From contig JAZHEJ010000029.1 of the NCBI GenBank assembly GCA_036679665.1, forward strand, positions 1-6,053: 6,053 bases of DNA, read 5' to 3'. The stretch comes from Tethybacter castelli (GTDB lineage: Bacteria; Pseudomonadota; Gammaproteobacteria; Tethybacterales; Tethybacteraceae). Under the pieces are notes generated by a model. That model searched no databases and was not told the DNA's origin. It was given only the letters and a program-made list of their open reading frames with translations. The position numbers and the translations under genes were made by a program. Below, in pieces: positions 1 to 4,814 of the stretch; the first letter of the stretch is position 1; every line of letters starts with the position of its first letter.

Positions 1-77
1 GCGCGAACTTCCGACTCGACATTAGGAGTAGTTGAATATGGCCCGCAAAGCAGTCCTCAATCGCAACGATCGTCGCG
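1..77. repeat. 77-bp direct repeat, left end copy (probable assembly artefact)
   Basis: Bases 1-77 are identical to 307-383. The block holds the last codons of rplE (RELPTRH and its TAG stop), the rpsN Shine-Dalgarno sequence and the first 13 codons of rpsN. After base 77 the sequence jumps to an internal part of rplE, whereas after 383 it continues into normal rpsN. The copy starts exactly at the first base of the window, and its length equals that of the repeat at the other end. This fits a shared 77-mer at a branching node of an assembly graph better than a genuine tandem duplication of 306 bp. Confidence 0.9.
38..76 (+). pseudogene. rpsN: rpsN 5' fragment (duplicated, joined in frame to rplE 3' part)
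   Basis: Thirteen codons (MARKAVLNRNDRR) are identical to the start of the intact rpsN at 344. They read without a stop across the junction at 77/78 into the L5 C-terminal region, making an apparent 97-residue S14-L5 chimeric ORF from 38 to 331. No family has this architecture, and the fragment lies wholly inside the end repeat. It should not be annotated as a protein-coding gene; it most likely does not exist in the genome in this arrangement. Confidence 0.8.
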
Positions 78-331
78 ACCATCTTATCAAAGTCGCTTTG
101 CCGCGCGTCCGCGATTTTCGCGGTCTGTCCGCCCGCGCTTTCGACGGTCGCGGCAACTACAGTTTGGGCCTGACTGAGCAAATCGTTTTTCCGGAAATCA
201 ACATTGAAAATATCTTGCGGATCCGTGGTCTGGATGTCGCGATCATCACTAACACCGATGACGACGAGCAGGCTCGCAAGCTTTTAACGGCTATCGGTAT
301 GCCGTTGCGCGAACTTCCGACTCGACATTAG
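77..331 (+). CDS. rplE: 50S ribosomal protein L5, C-terminal part (5' end missing)
   Basis: These 84 codons match the C-terminal half of L5, the large-subunit protein that binds 5S rRNA in the central protuberance. The clearest signature is ALPRVRDFRGLSARAFDGRG, followed by NYSLGLTEQIVFPEI and the RIRGLDVAIITNT strand, with stop TAG at 329-331. Full-length L5 is about 180 residues, so the first ~95 are absent. They are cut off by the chimeric join near 77/78, not by the window edge. The true L5 sequence probably resumes around D-H-L-I-K, where other L5 proteins have a comparable (E/D)RLI stretch. The stop lies 12 bp before the rpsN start, as expected for the spc operon order rplE-rpsN. Confidence 0.88.
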   Translation, partial: DHLIKVALPRVRDFRGLSARAFDGRGNYSLGLTEQIVFPEINIENILRIRGLDVAIITNTDDDEQARKLLTAIGMPLRELPTRH

Positions 332-383
332 GAGTAGTTGAATATGGCCCGCAAAGCAGTCCTCAATCGCAACGATCGTCGCG
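307..383. repeat. 77-bp direct repeat, internal copy at rplE/rpsN boundary
   Basis: This is the native copy of the block also found at 1-77. It sits in the expected context, from the end of rplE through the intergenic Shine-Dalgarno into rpsN codon 13, and both flanks read as normal genes. The copies diverge at base 384 (c) versus base 78 (a). Confidence 0.9.
329..334 (+). promoter_or_regulatory. rpsN ribosome binding site
   Basis: TAGGAG overlaps the rplE stop codon and lies 9 nt before the ATG at 344. This spacing favours ATG 344 over the in-frame TTG at 338, and the 101-residue product then begins MARKA as S14 proteins typically do. Confidence 0.7.
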
Positions 384-649
384 CCCAGCTGATCAAACGC
401 TACGCACCGGTCCGCGTTGCGCTACGCAAAATCCTCAAAGACCCCAACGTATCCATGGAAGAAAAGCTCAAAGCTCAGCATGCGTTGCAAAAGCTGCCGC
501 GCGACTCTTGTCCGGTGCGTTACCGCAATCGTTGTCGGATTACCGGCAGATCGCGAGGAGTGTTCCGACAATTCGGGATCAGTCGCAGCATATTGCGCAA
601 ATTGGCCATGAACGGCGAAATTCCCGGCGTCATCAAATCGAGCTGGTAG
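344..649 (+). CDS. rpsN: 30S ribosomal protein S14 (zinc-independent long form)
   Basis: The product is a 101-residue S14, a small-subunit head protein bound to 16S rRNA next to S3 and S10. The C-terminal signature is clear: RNRCRITGRSRGVFRQFGIS at residues 61-80, then GEIPGVIKSSW to the end. Only two cysteines are present (56 and 64), so the CX2C...CX2C zinc site of short S14 is absent. With the ~100-residue length, this marks the zinc-free form usual in Proteobacteria. The gene starts 12 bp after the rplE stop. Its TAG stop is embedded in the Shine-Dalgarno sequence of rpsH, suggesting tight coupling. Its first 13 codons are duplicated at the left end of the window. Confidence 0.96.
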   Translation: MARKAVLNRNDRRAQLIKRYAPVRVALRKILKDPNVSMEEKLKAQHALQKLPRDSCPVRYRNRCRITGRSRGVFRQFGISRSILRKLAMNGEIPGVIKSSW

Positions 650-654
650 GAGGG
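648..654 (+). promoter_or_regulatory. rpsH ribosome binding site (decides GTG start)
   Basis: AGGAGGG overlaps the rpsN stop codon. It lies 9 nt before the GTG at 664 but 15 nt before the ATG at 670. The spacing therefore favours GTG as the start, which gives the N-terminus MSMSDPI. Confidence 0.65.
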
Positions 655-663
655 AACGAACTT

Positions 664-1053
664 GTGTCTATGAGCGATCCAATCGGCGACATGCTAGCCC
701 GTATCCGCAATGCGTTGGCGGTTAATCACACGTTTGTGGTTTGTTTGGCTTCGCGGTTTAATGCGGCGATTTTGGAAGTCATGCTCAACGAAGGTTATAT
801 TCGCGGTTATCAGGTCGCTGACGACAAACGTACCATTAAGGTTGCGCTTAAATACTACGCCGGCAAGCCGGTTATCGAATATCTGCATCGGACTAGCACG
901 CCGGGATTGCGCCGCTACTCCAAGGCCGCTGATTTAAAACCGTTTCTGAATGGGCTAGGCATTGTCGTGGTATCGACTTCGCATGGCGTTATGACCGATC
1001 ACCAAGCGCGCAGTAAAGGCTTGGGCGGCGAACTTATTTGTCAAGTGGCCTAA
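664..1053 (+). CDS. rpsH: 30S ribosomal protein S8
   Basis: S8 is a primary 16S rRNA-binding protein of the platform and, in E. coli, the translational repressor of the spc operon. From the GTG at 664 the product is 129 residues, close to the usual ~130. It begins MSMSDPIGDMLARIRNA, closely resembling E. coli (MSMQDPIADM) and, as I recall them, betaproteobacterial S8 sequences. The central strand IKVALKYYAGKPVIE spans residues 58-72. The C-terminal signature GLGIVVVSTSHGVMTDHQAR runs from 97 to 116, followed by GLGGELICQVA. An alternative ATG at 670 would drop two residues and place the Shine-Dalgarno 15 nt away, so I prefer GTG. The stop is one base before the rplF start. Confidence 0.95.
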   Translation: MSMSDPIGDMLARIRNALAVNHTFVVCLASRFNAAILEVMLNEGYIRGYQVADDKRTIKVALKYYAGKPVIEYLHRTSTPGLRRYSKAADLKPFLNGLGIVVVSTSHGVMTDHQARSKGLGGELICQVA

Positions 1054-1054
1054 T

Positions 1055-1591
1055 ATGTCTCGCCTTTCTCGTCGTCCGATTGATATTCCGCCCGGGGTAA
1101 CCGTGTCAGTGGCGTCCAACGGTAGCGTGGACGTCAAAGGCAAACTAGGTGAATTGTCGTTACACGGCAATCACAATGTTCAGGTGACCGTTGATGGCGC
1201 GAAACTGACCGTCAAGCGGCTGCGAAACACAAAATTCGCCCGTAGTTTGGAAGGCACCTACGTGCGGCGAATTATCAACATGCTTACCGGGGTGTCCGCC
1301 GGTTGGCAGCGCTCACTCGAACTGCAGGGCACCGGATATCGTGCTACGACTTCGGGCAATGCCGTGGGTATGGAGCTGGGCTTTTCCCATCCGATTTCCT
1401 ACCAACTTCCCAAGGGAGTGAAAGTTGAAACGCCGGCGCCGAACCGGATTGTCGTTAGCGGTATTGATAACGTTCTGATTGGGCAAGTTGCCGCTGATTT
1501 GCGCTCCTTTCGCCCGCCAGAACCTTACAAGGGCAAGGGAGTACGCTTAGTCGGCGAACAGATTATTACCAAGGAGGCCAAGAAGAAGTGA
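1055..1591 (+). CDS. rplF: 50S ribosomal protein L6
   Basis: L6 is a large-subunit protein near the sarcin-ricin loop and the L7/L12 stalk base. The 178-residue product has the usual length (~177) and two repeated domains. The first contains VDVKGKLGEL (25-34). The second contains LELQGTGYRA (88-97), LGFSHPISY (108-116) and the family signature FRPPEPYKGKGVR (152-164), ending in a lysine-rich EAKKK tail. It starts one base after the rpsH stop with little Shine-Dalgarno character, so reinitiation from rpsH is likely. Its last codons supply the ribosome binding site of rplR, and its TGA overlaps the rplR GTG. The N-terminal half is noticeably less conserved than the C-terminal half. Confidence 0.96.
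   Translation: MSRLSRRPIDIPPGVTVSVASNGSVDVKGKLGELSLHGNHNVQVTVDGAKLTVKRLRNTKFARSLEGTYVRRIINMLTGVSAGWQRSLELQGTGYRATTSGNAVGMELGFSHPISYQLPKGVKVETPAPNRIVVSGIDNVLIGQVAADLRSFRPPEPYKGKGVRLVGEQIITKEAKKK
1571..1577 (+). promoter_or_regulatory. rplR ribosome binding site inside rplF
   Basis: A full AAGGAGG lies within the last codons of rplF, 10 nt before the GTG at 1588. It supports GTG as the rplR start. Confidence 0.7.
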
Positions 1592-1947
1592 AATTTCGTT
1601 ACCACGACGCTCGCCGTCGTCGCGGCGCTCGCACCGCGCACATTATTTATCGCTCACGGATTGCTCGCCTCTCTGTGCATCGCACCGCGCGGCATATTTA
1701 CGCTCAGCTGATTGATCCTCAGGCGCGTATTCTGGCCAGCGCTTCCACGGTGGAGCGCGAAGTCCGCGAAAAGTTTCCAGCCGGTAATACTATTGCCGCT
1801 GCCAATGCGGTCGGAGAACGACTAGCCAACAAAATCAAAACCGCCAAACTGGATGTTAAATGCGCTTTTGATCGGAGCGGTTTTAGATACCACGGTCGGA
1901 TCAAAGCGTTGGCTGAAAGCGCTCGTTCTTGCGGACTGGAGTTTTAG
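1588..1947 (+). CDS. rplR: 50S ribosomal protein L18
   Basis: L18 binds 5S rRNA together with L5. The 119-residue product is of normal length (~117). Family marks are the arginine-rich N-terminus (RRRRGAR, 9-15), the LSVHRTARHIYAQLIDP strand (28-44), ASASTVERE (50-58), and the C-terminal signature CAFDRSGFRYHGRIKALAE (92-110) ending GLEF. The start is a GTG that overlaps the rplF stop as GTGA, preceded by a strong Shine-Dalgarno at 1571-1577. The start region KFRYHDARRRRGA is unlike the usual MDKK-type leader, but no better upstream start exists. The gene stops 2 bp before rpsE. Confidence 0.95.
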   Translation: MKFRYHDARRRRGARTAHIIYRSRIARLSVHRTARHIYAQLIDPQARILASASTVEREVREKFPAGNTIAAANAVGERLANKIKTAKLDVKCAFDRSGFRYHGRIKALAESARSCGLEF

Positions 1948-1949
1948 CG

Positions 1950-2495
1950 ATGGCTCGACCTGTTAATGACAACGCGCCCGCTGCCGCCACCGAGGCAAAA
2001 AATGAACTCAAGGAGTCGACTTTGTCGGTGCGTCGCGTAAACAAAGTTGTCAAAGGCGGAAGGATTCTGACCTTTTCGGTCTACGTGATAGTGGGTAATC
2101 AGGACGGCAAAGTGGGCTTTGGCAAAGGCAAGGCGCGCGACGTGCCTGAAGCGGTTAGAAAGGCCAGTGAGGCTGCCAAGCGCAACATGATTACCGTAAA
2201 GCTTACTAACGACACCATATTTCATTCCGTGTATGGCAATCACGGCGCTACCCGGGTATATCTGCAGCCCGCCTCAAACGGTACCGGCAGGATTGCCGGC
2301 GGCTACATGCGCACGGTGCTAGAGCTAGTGGGCATTAAAAACGTGCTGGCCAAAATTATCGGTTCCAATAATCATAACAACGTGGTGCGCGCCACTTTTG
2401 ACGCATTGCGCAAAGTACGCTCACCGGCGGAAATTTCATCGCGGCGGGGCAAACCGATCGATGAGATCCGCGCCAACCATCGCCTGATAGTATGA
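1950..2495 (+). CDS. rpsE: 30S ribosomal protein S5
   Basis: S5 sits at the mRNA entry side of the small subunit and contributes to decoding accuracy. The ATG at 1950 gives 181 residues and has a GGAG 8 nt upstream; an in-frame TTG at 1929 inside rplR is less likely. A ~20-residue variable leader precedes the N-terminal RNA-binding domain, which contains VNKVVKGGRILTFSVYVIVG (30-49), VGFGKGKARDVPEAVRKA (55-72) and HGATRVYLQPASNGTGRIAG (98-117). The C-terminal domain follows with GIKNVLAKIIGSNNHNNVVRAT. The TGA overlaps the rplO ATG by four bases. rpmD, which usually follows, is absent. The sequence is more diverged than usual in the middle (FHSVYGNHG). Confidence 0.95.
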   Translation: MARPVNDNAPAAATEAKNELKESTLSVRRVNKVVKGGRILTFSVYVIVGNQDGKVGFGKGKARDVPEAVRKASEAAKRNMITVKLTNDTIFHSVYGNHGATRVYLQPASNGTGRIAGGYMRTVLELVGIKNVLAKIIGSNNHNNVVRATFDALRKVRSPAEISSRRGKPIDEIRANHRLIV

Positions 2496-2998
2496 GTGAA
2501 CCGCAATCAGATAGCGTTGCGCCACGGCGTGCTGATCTTAGAGCGCTGCAGCCGGCATCCGGCTCAGCCCGTCGCCCCAAGCGGCTAGGACGAGGCATTG
2601 GTAGCGGCACCGGCAAAACCTGCGGACGAGGGCACAAGGGTCAAAAATCGCGTGCCGGCAAGACGATCAAAGTCGGTTTTGAGGGTGGTCAGATGCCGTT
2701 GCATCGTCGTATTCCCAAGCGCGGGTTCAGCTCGCGTAAGGCCGCATCTTGGTTGCGGTTGCCAACTTCCGCTTTAAGCAGTTTGCAGCCGGGTGAGGTT
2801 ACCGTTGAGATGTTGCGTAAACTGGGAATTGTCAATCATCGGCAATCCAAGGTGAAGTTTTATAAATCGGGCGAGGTGTCTGTGAGCTACGTTCTAGTCG
2901 GAATCAGCGCAACAGCGGGTGCCGGCAAACTGATCGAAGCGGCGGGCGGCAAGCTGATGGATATGCCTGCCCAAAAACCGCCCGCGCAGGATAGTTAA
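2492..2998 (+). CDS. rplO: 50S ribosomal protein L15, with N-terminal extension
   Basis: L15 is a late-assembly large-subunit protein. Signature motifs are clear: RLGRGIGSGTGKTCGRGHKG (31-50), QKSRAG, then KVGFEGGQMPLHRRIPKRGF (60-79) and the C-terminal LIEAAGGKL (147-155). At 168 residues it is longer than the typical ~145. About 14 residues (MSEPQSDSVAPRRA) precede the usual start of homology at DLRALQPASGS, and about 12 Pro/Gln-rich residues follow the usual end. No in-frame ATG or GTG lies between the extension and the conserved region, so the extension appears real. The ATG overlaps the rpsE stop (ATGA) without a strong Shine-Dalgarno, implying translational coupling. The gene sits directly where rpmD would normally separate it from rpsE. 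Confidence 0.93.
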   Translation: MSEPQSDSVAPRRADLRALQPASGSARRPKRLGRGIGSGTGKTCGRGHKGQKSRAGKTIKVGFEGGQMPLHRRIPKRGFSSRKAASWLRLPTSALSSLQPGEVTVEMLRKLGIVNHRQSKVKFYKSGEVSVSYVLVGISATAGAGKLIEAAGGKLMDMPAQKPPAQDS

Positions 2999-3013
2999 AC
3001 TTTACGCCTTTTT

Positions 3014-4333
3014 ATGGTACAAAAAAGCAGCTCGGTAAGTTATAAAGACCTGCGTCAGCGCATCCTGTTTGTAGTCGGAGCGTTGGTGGTATTTCGCATT
3101 GGTTCGCATATTCCGCTCGCGGGCATAGACACTGACCAGTTGCGCTCGTTATTCCAAGAGGGCGCGGGTAACCTGTTGAATTTTTTAAACGCGTTTTCAG
3201 GCGGATCAATTTCGCGCCTGTCGGTGCTTACCTTGGGAATCATTCCTTATATAACCGCTTCGATCATCATGAATCTGGCGGCGGTAACCGTGCCGTCATT
3301 GCAACAGCTCAAAAAAGAAGGTACCACTGGGCGTCGCAAGCTGACCAACTACACCAGATTGGGTACGGTGGGTTTGACGATGATTCAAGGATTTTTTGTG
3401 GCAGTGGCGCTCGAACGGTTCGAAATGGCGTTAGAGCCGGGTTTGATGTTTCGCTTTACCACCATCGTGGGGCTGGTTGCCGGAACGGTATTTTTGATGT
3501 GGTTAGGTGAGCAGATAACCGAACGCGGCATCGGTAACGGGATATCGATCTTGATCTTCGCAAGTATCGTCTCAGGGTTGCCGCAGGCGATTAGCGAAAT
3601 TTTTCTGCAGGTGGGCTCAGGCGCCATCAATCCTTTTATCGCGATCATGATCGTGGTCTCAGCATTGGCGCTGATTGCCGGAATCGTGTTTTTTGAGCGC
3701 GGTCAACGACGAGTGCCGCTAAATTATGCCAAGCGTCAGGTCGGCAACAAAATGATGGGAGGCCAGCGTTCGCATTTGCCGATGAAAATCAATATGGCCG
3801 GGGTGATGCCGGCCATATTCGGATATGCGGTATTGTTTTTTCCCGCCCAGATAGTGTCTTTTTCAGAAGACGGTGGCGCTGAATGGTTGCGCGATTTGTC
3901 GGCCGCGATGTCCCGCGGTCAACCGTTGTATCTGTTGGTGTTAGGGTCGGTGCTGGTGTTCTTTTGCTTTTTCTACACCGATTTGGTTCACAACCCGCGC
4001 GAGACCGCGGACACTTTGCGTAAAAGCGGAGCCGTGGTACCGGGGATCCGACCCGGCGACCGCACCGCGCATTATTTGGAAGGCATAGTCAAGCGTCTGA
4101 CTTTGATAGGAGCGATATATATCACTACCGTATGTCTTATTCCTGAAATTCTCGTGTTCCAATTTGCCGGCACGCTTAGCAACTTTGTGTTGCTGTTTGG
4201 CGGCACCTCCTTGCTGATTATCGTGGTTGTGGCGATGGATTTCATGGAGCAAGTCCAGCATTATCTTATTTCTCAGCAGTACAGCAGCTTACTTAAAAAG
4301 CTGCCGGCCGGCAGTCTCGGGCTCGGACGCTAA
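3014..4333 (+). CDS. secY: Protein translocase channel subunit SecY
   Basis: SecY is the pore-forming subunit of the SecYEG channel in the inner membrane. The 439-residue product has the family length and ten hydrophobic segments, at roughly 15-33, 70-92, 113-133, 149-167, 177-197, 207-227, 262-282, 304-324, 361-381 and 388-408. The plug region FSGGSISRLSV precedes the second segment. The cytosolic loops carry the conserved QQLKKEGTTGRRKL (97-110) and VPLNYAKRQVG (234-244), plus NPRETADTLRKSGAVVPGIR (327-346), which borders the ribosome/SecA-contacting C5 loop. The C-terminal MDFMEQVQHYLISQQYSSLL motif is typical. The gene starts 15 bp after rplO with no obvious Shine-Dalgarno and stops 5 bp before infA. 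Confidence 0.97.
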   Translation: MVQKSSSVSYKDLRQRILFVVGALVVFRIGSHIPLAGIDTDQLRSLFQEGAGNLLNFLNAFSGGSISRLSVLTLGIIPYITASIIMNLAAVTVPSLQQLKKEGTTGRRKLTNYTRLGTVGLTMIQGFFVAVALERFEMALEPGLMFRFTTIVGLVAGTVFLMWLGEQITERGIGNGISILIFASIVSGLPQAISEIFLQVGSGAINPFIAIMIVVSALALIAGIVFFERGQRRVPLNYAKRQVGNKMMGGQRSHLPMKINMAGVMPAIFGYAVLFFPAQIVSFSEDGGAEWLRDLSAAMSRGQPLYLLVLGSVLVFFCFFYTDLVHNPRETADTLRKSGAVVPGIRPGDRTAHYLEGIVKRLTLIGAIYITTVCLIPEILVFQFAGTLSNFVLLFGGTSLLIIVVVAMDFMEQVQHYLISQQYSSLLKKLPAGSLGLGR

Positions 4334-4338
4334 ATTTA

Positions 4339-4587
4339 ATGGCGGTAACCCCGAAACGTTTTGAAATCACCGGTGAGGTAACCGAATCTTTGCCCAATAA
4401 CATGTATCGGGTTAAAGTTCGTGACAACCGAATGTTATTGTGCACGATCGTGTACAAAATGACCCGCCGCCGGATTAAAGTTGTTCCGGGCGACAGCGTG
4501 ATCGTTGAAGTTGCGCCCAATGATCTTACCCGCGGGCGTATCGTCTATCGCGGGGTGCGAAAGCAAGATAGTGACAACAACGAATAA
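4339..4587 (+). CDS. infA: Translation initiation factor IF-1, with C-terminal tail
   Basis: IF-1 is a small OB-fold (S1-like) protein that occupies the 30S A site during initiation. The 82-residue product contains the family blocks GEVTESLPNNMYRVKVRDN (12-30), KMTRRRIKVVPGDSVIVEV (40-58) and DLTRGRIVYR (62-71). Typical IF-1 is ~72 residues and ends shortly after the last block; here about 10 extra polar residues (VRKQDSDNNE) follow. The region usually reading HISGKMRKNYIRI is altered (TIVYKMTRRRIKV), so it is a diverged member. The gene starts 5 bp after secY. Its place between secY and rpmJ is the betaproteobacterial arrangement. Confidence 0.92.
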   Translation: MAVTPKRFEITGEVTESLPNNMYRVKVRDNRMLLCTIVYKMTRRRIKVVPGDSVIVEVAPNDLTRGRIVYRGVRKQDSDNNE

Positions 4588-4625
4588 ACCGGCGTAAGCT
4601 TAAGTTTTTGCTTTATGCTTTGCGT

Positions 4626-4631
4626 TATAAT
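4626..4631 (+). promoter_or_regulatory. Candidate -10 element of an rpmJ promoter
   Basis: A perfect TATAAT lies 24 bp before the rpmJ ATG, in the 68-bp gap after infA. No good -35 is visible at 16-18 bp spacing; the sequence there is T-rich (AGTTTT). A TTGCTT at 4608-4613 is too close. The hexamer sits in the loop of a short inverted repeat, CTTTG (4618-4622) and CAAAG (4632-4636). It may be an internal promoter for rpmJ and the gene after it; support is the -10 match and its position only. Confidence 0.4.
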
Positions 4632-4655
4632 CAAAGACGCTTTTAAGAATTAACC

Positions 4656-4769
4656 ATGAAAGTCCAAGCCTCCGTCAAGCGCATTTGTCGCCACTGCCAG
4701 ATCATTCGTCGTAAACGAGTGTTACGGGTCATCTGCAAGAACCCACGCCACAAGCAAAAACAAGGCTGA
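4656..4769 (+). CDS. rpmJ: 50S ribosomal protein L36 (zinc-binding form)
   Basis: This 37-residue ORF begins MKVQASVKRICRHC and ends NPRHKQKQG. It is the smallest large-subunit protein, placed near the peptidyl-transferase side of 23S rRNA. The zinc ligands are complete: Cys11, Cys14, Cys27 and His32 (CX2C-X12-C-X4-H), so this is the zinc-binding form. The length matches the 37-residue version common in betaproteobacteria, not the 38-residue E. coli form. It has no strong Shine-Dalgarno; AAGAAT at 4645-4650 is the nearest purine-rich stretch. rpsM would normally follow but does not. Confidence 0.95.
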   Translation: MKVQASVKRICRHCQIIRRKRVLRVICKNPRHKQKQG

Positions 4770-4770
4770 T

Positions 4771-4788
4771 TTTCCTTCGGGAGTTTTT
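4771..4788 (+). terminator. Possible weak hairpin terminator after rpmJ
   Basis: Just after the rpmJ stop, CC-TTCG-GG forms a minimal UUCG-capped hairpin. It is extended by T-A and T-G pairs and followed by TTTTT (4784-4788). An outer pairing of AAAAAC (4756-4761) with GTTTTT (4783-4788) is also possible. The stem is only about four pairs, so termination would be weak or partial. It could separate the ribosomal operon from the transporter gene downstream. Confidence 0.3.
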
Positions 4789-4803
4789 CTAAAACCTACT
4801 TTC

Positions 4804-4810
4804 AAGGAGG
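4804..4810 (+). promoter_or_regulatory. Strong ribosome binding site of the BMP-family gene
   Basis: AAGGAGG fully matches the anti-Shine-Dalgarno core but lies only 4 nt before the ATG at 4815, a rather short spacing. It fixes the start of the downstream gene and suggests efficient translation independent of rpmJ. Confidence 0.7.
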
Positions 4811-4814
4811 TTAC

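Noticed and set aside
1..383. Genuine tandem duplication or phase-variable repeat at rplE/rpsN
   Set aside because: The copy starts exactly at the sequence end and has the same 77-bp length as the repeat at the other end. An assembly overlap explains both with one cause.
508..663. Long upstream extension of rpsH inside rpsN
   Set aside because: It is the same frame read back through rpsN. S8 homology begins only at 664-670, next to a strong Shine-Dalgarno.
1929..1949. Upstream TTG start for rpsE
   Set aside because: It would overlap rplR. The ATG at 1950 has a well-spaced GGAG and gives the expected S5 N-terminus.
2356..2637. Minus-strand reading frame across the rpsE/rplO boundary
   Set aside because: It lies antisense to two well-recognised ribosomal genes, has no family resemblance, and its composition follows from the codon use of the + strand genes.
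3941..4261. Minus-strand 106-codon reading frame inside secY
   Set aside because: It is the shadow of a conserved secY region, with low-complexity His/Gln/Asn-rich content typical of antisense frames.
4588..4615. Intrinsic terminator after infA
   Set aside because: The T-run at 4605-4609 is not preceded by a stable GC-rich stem; only short AT-rich palindromes (AAGCTT, CTTAAG) are present.
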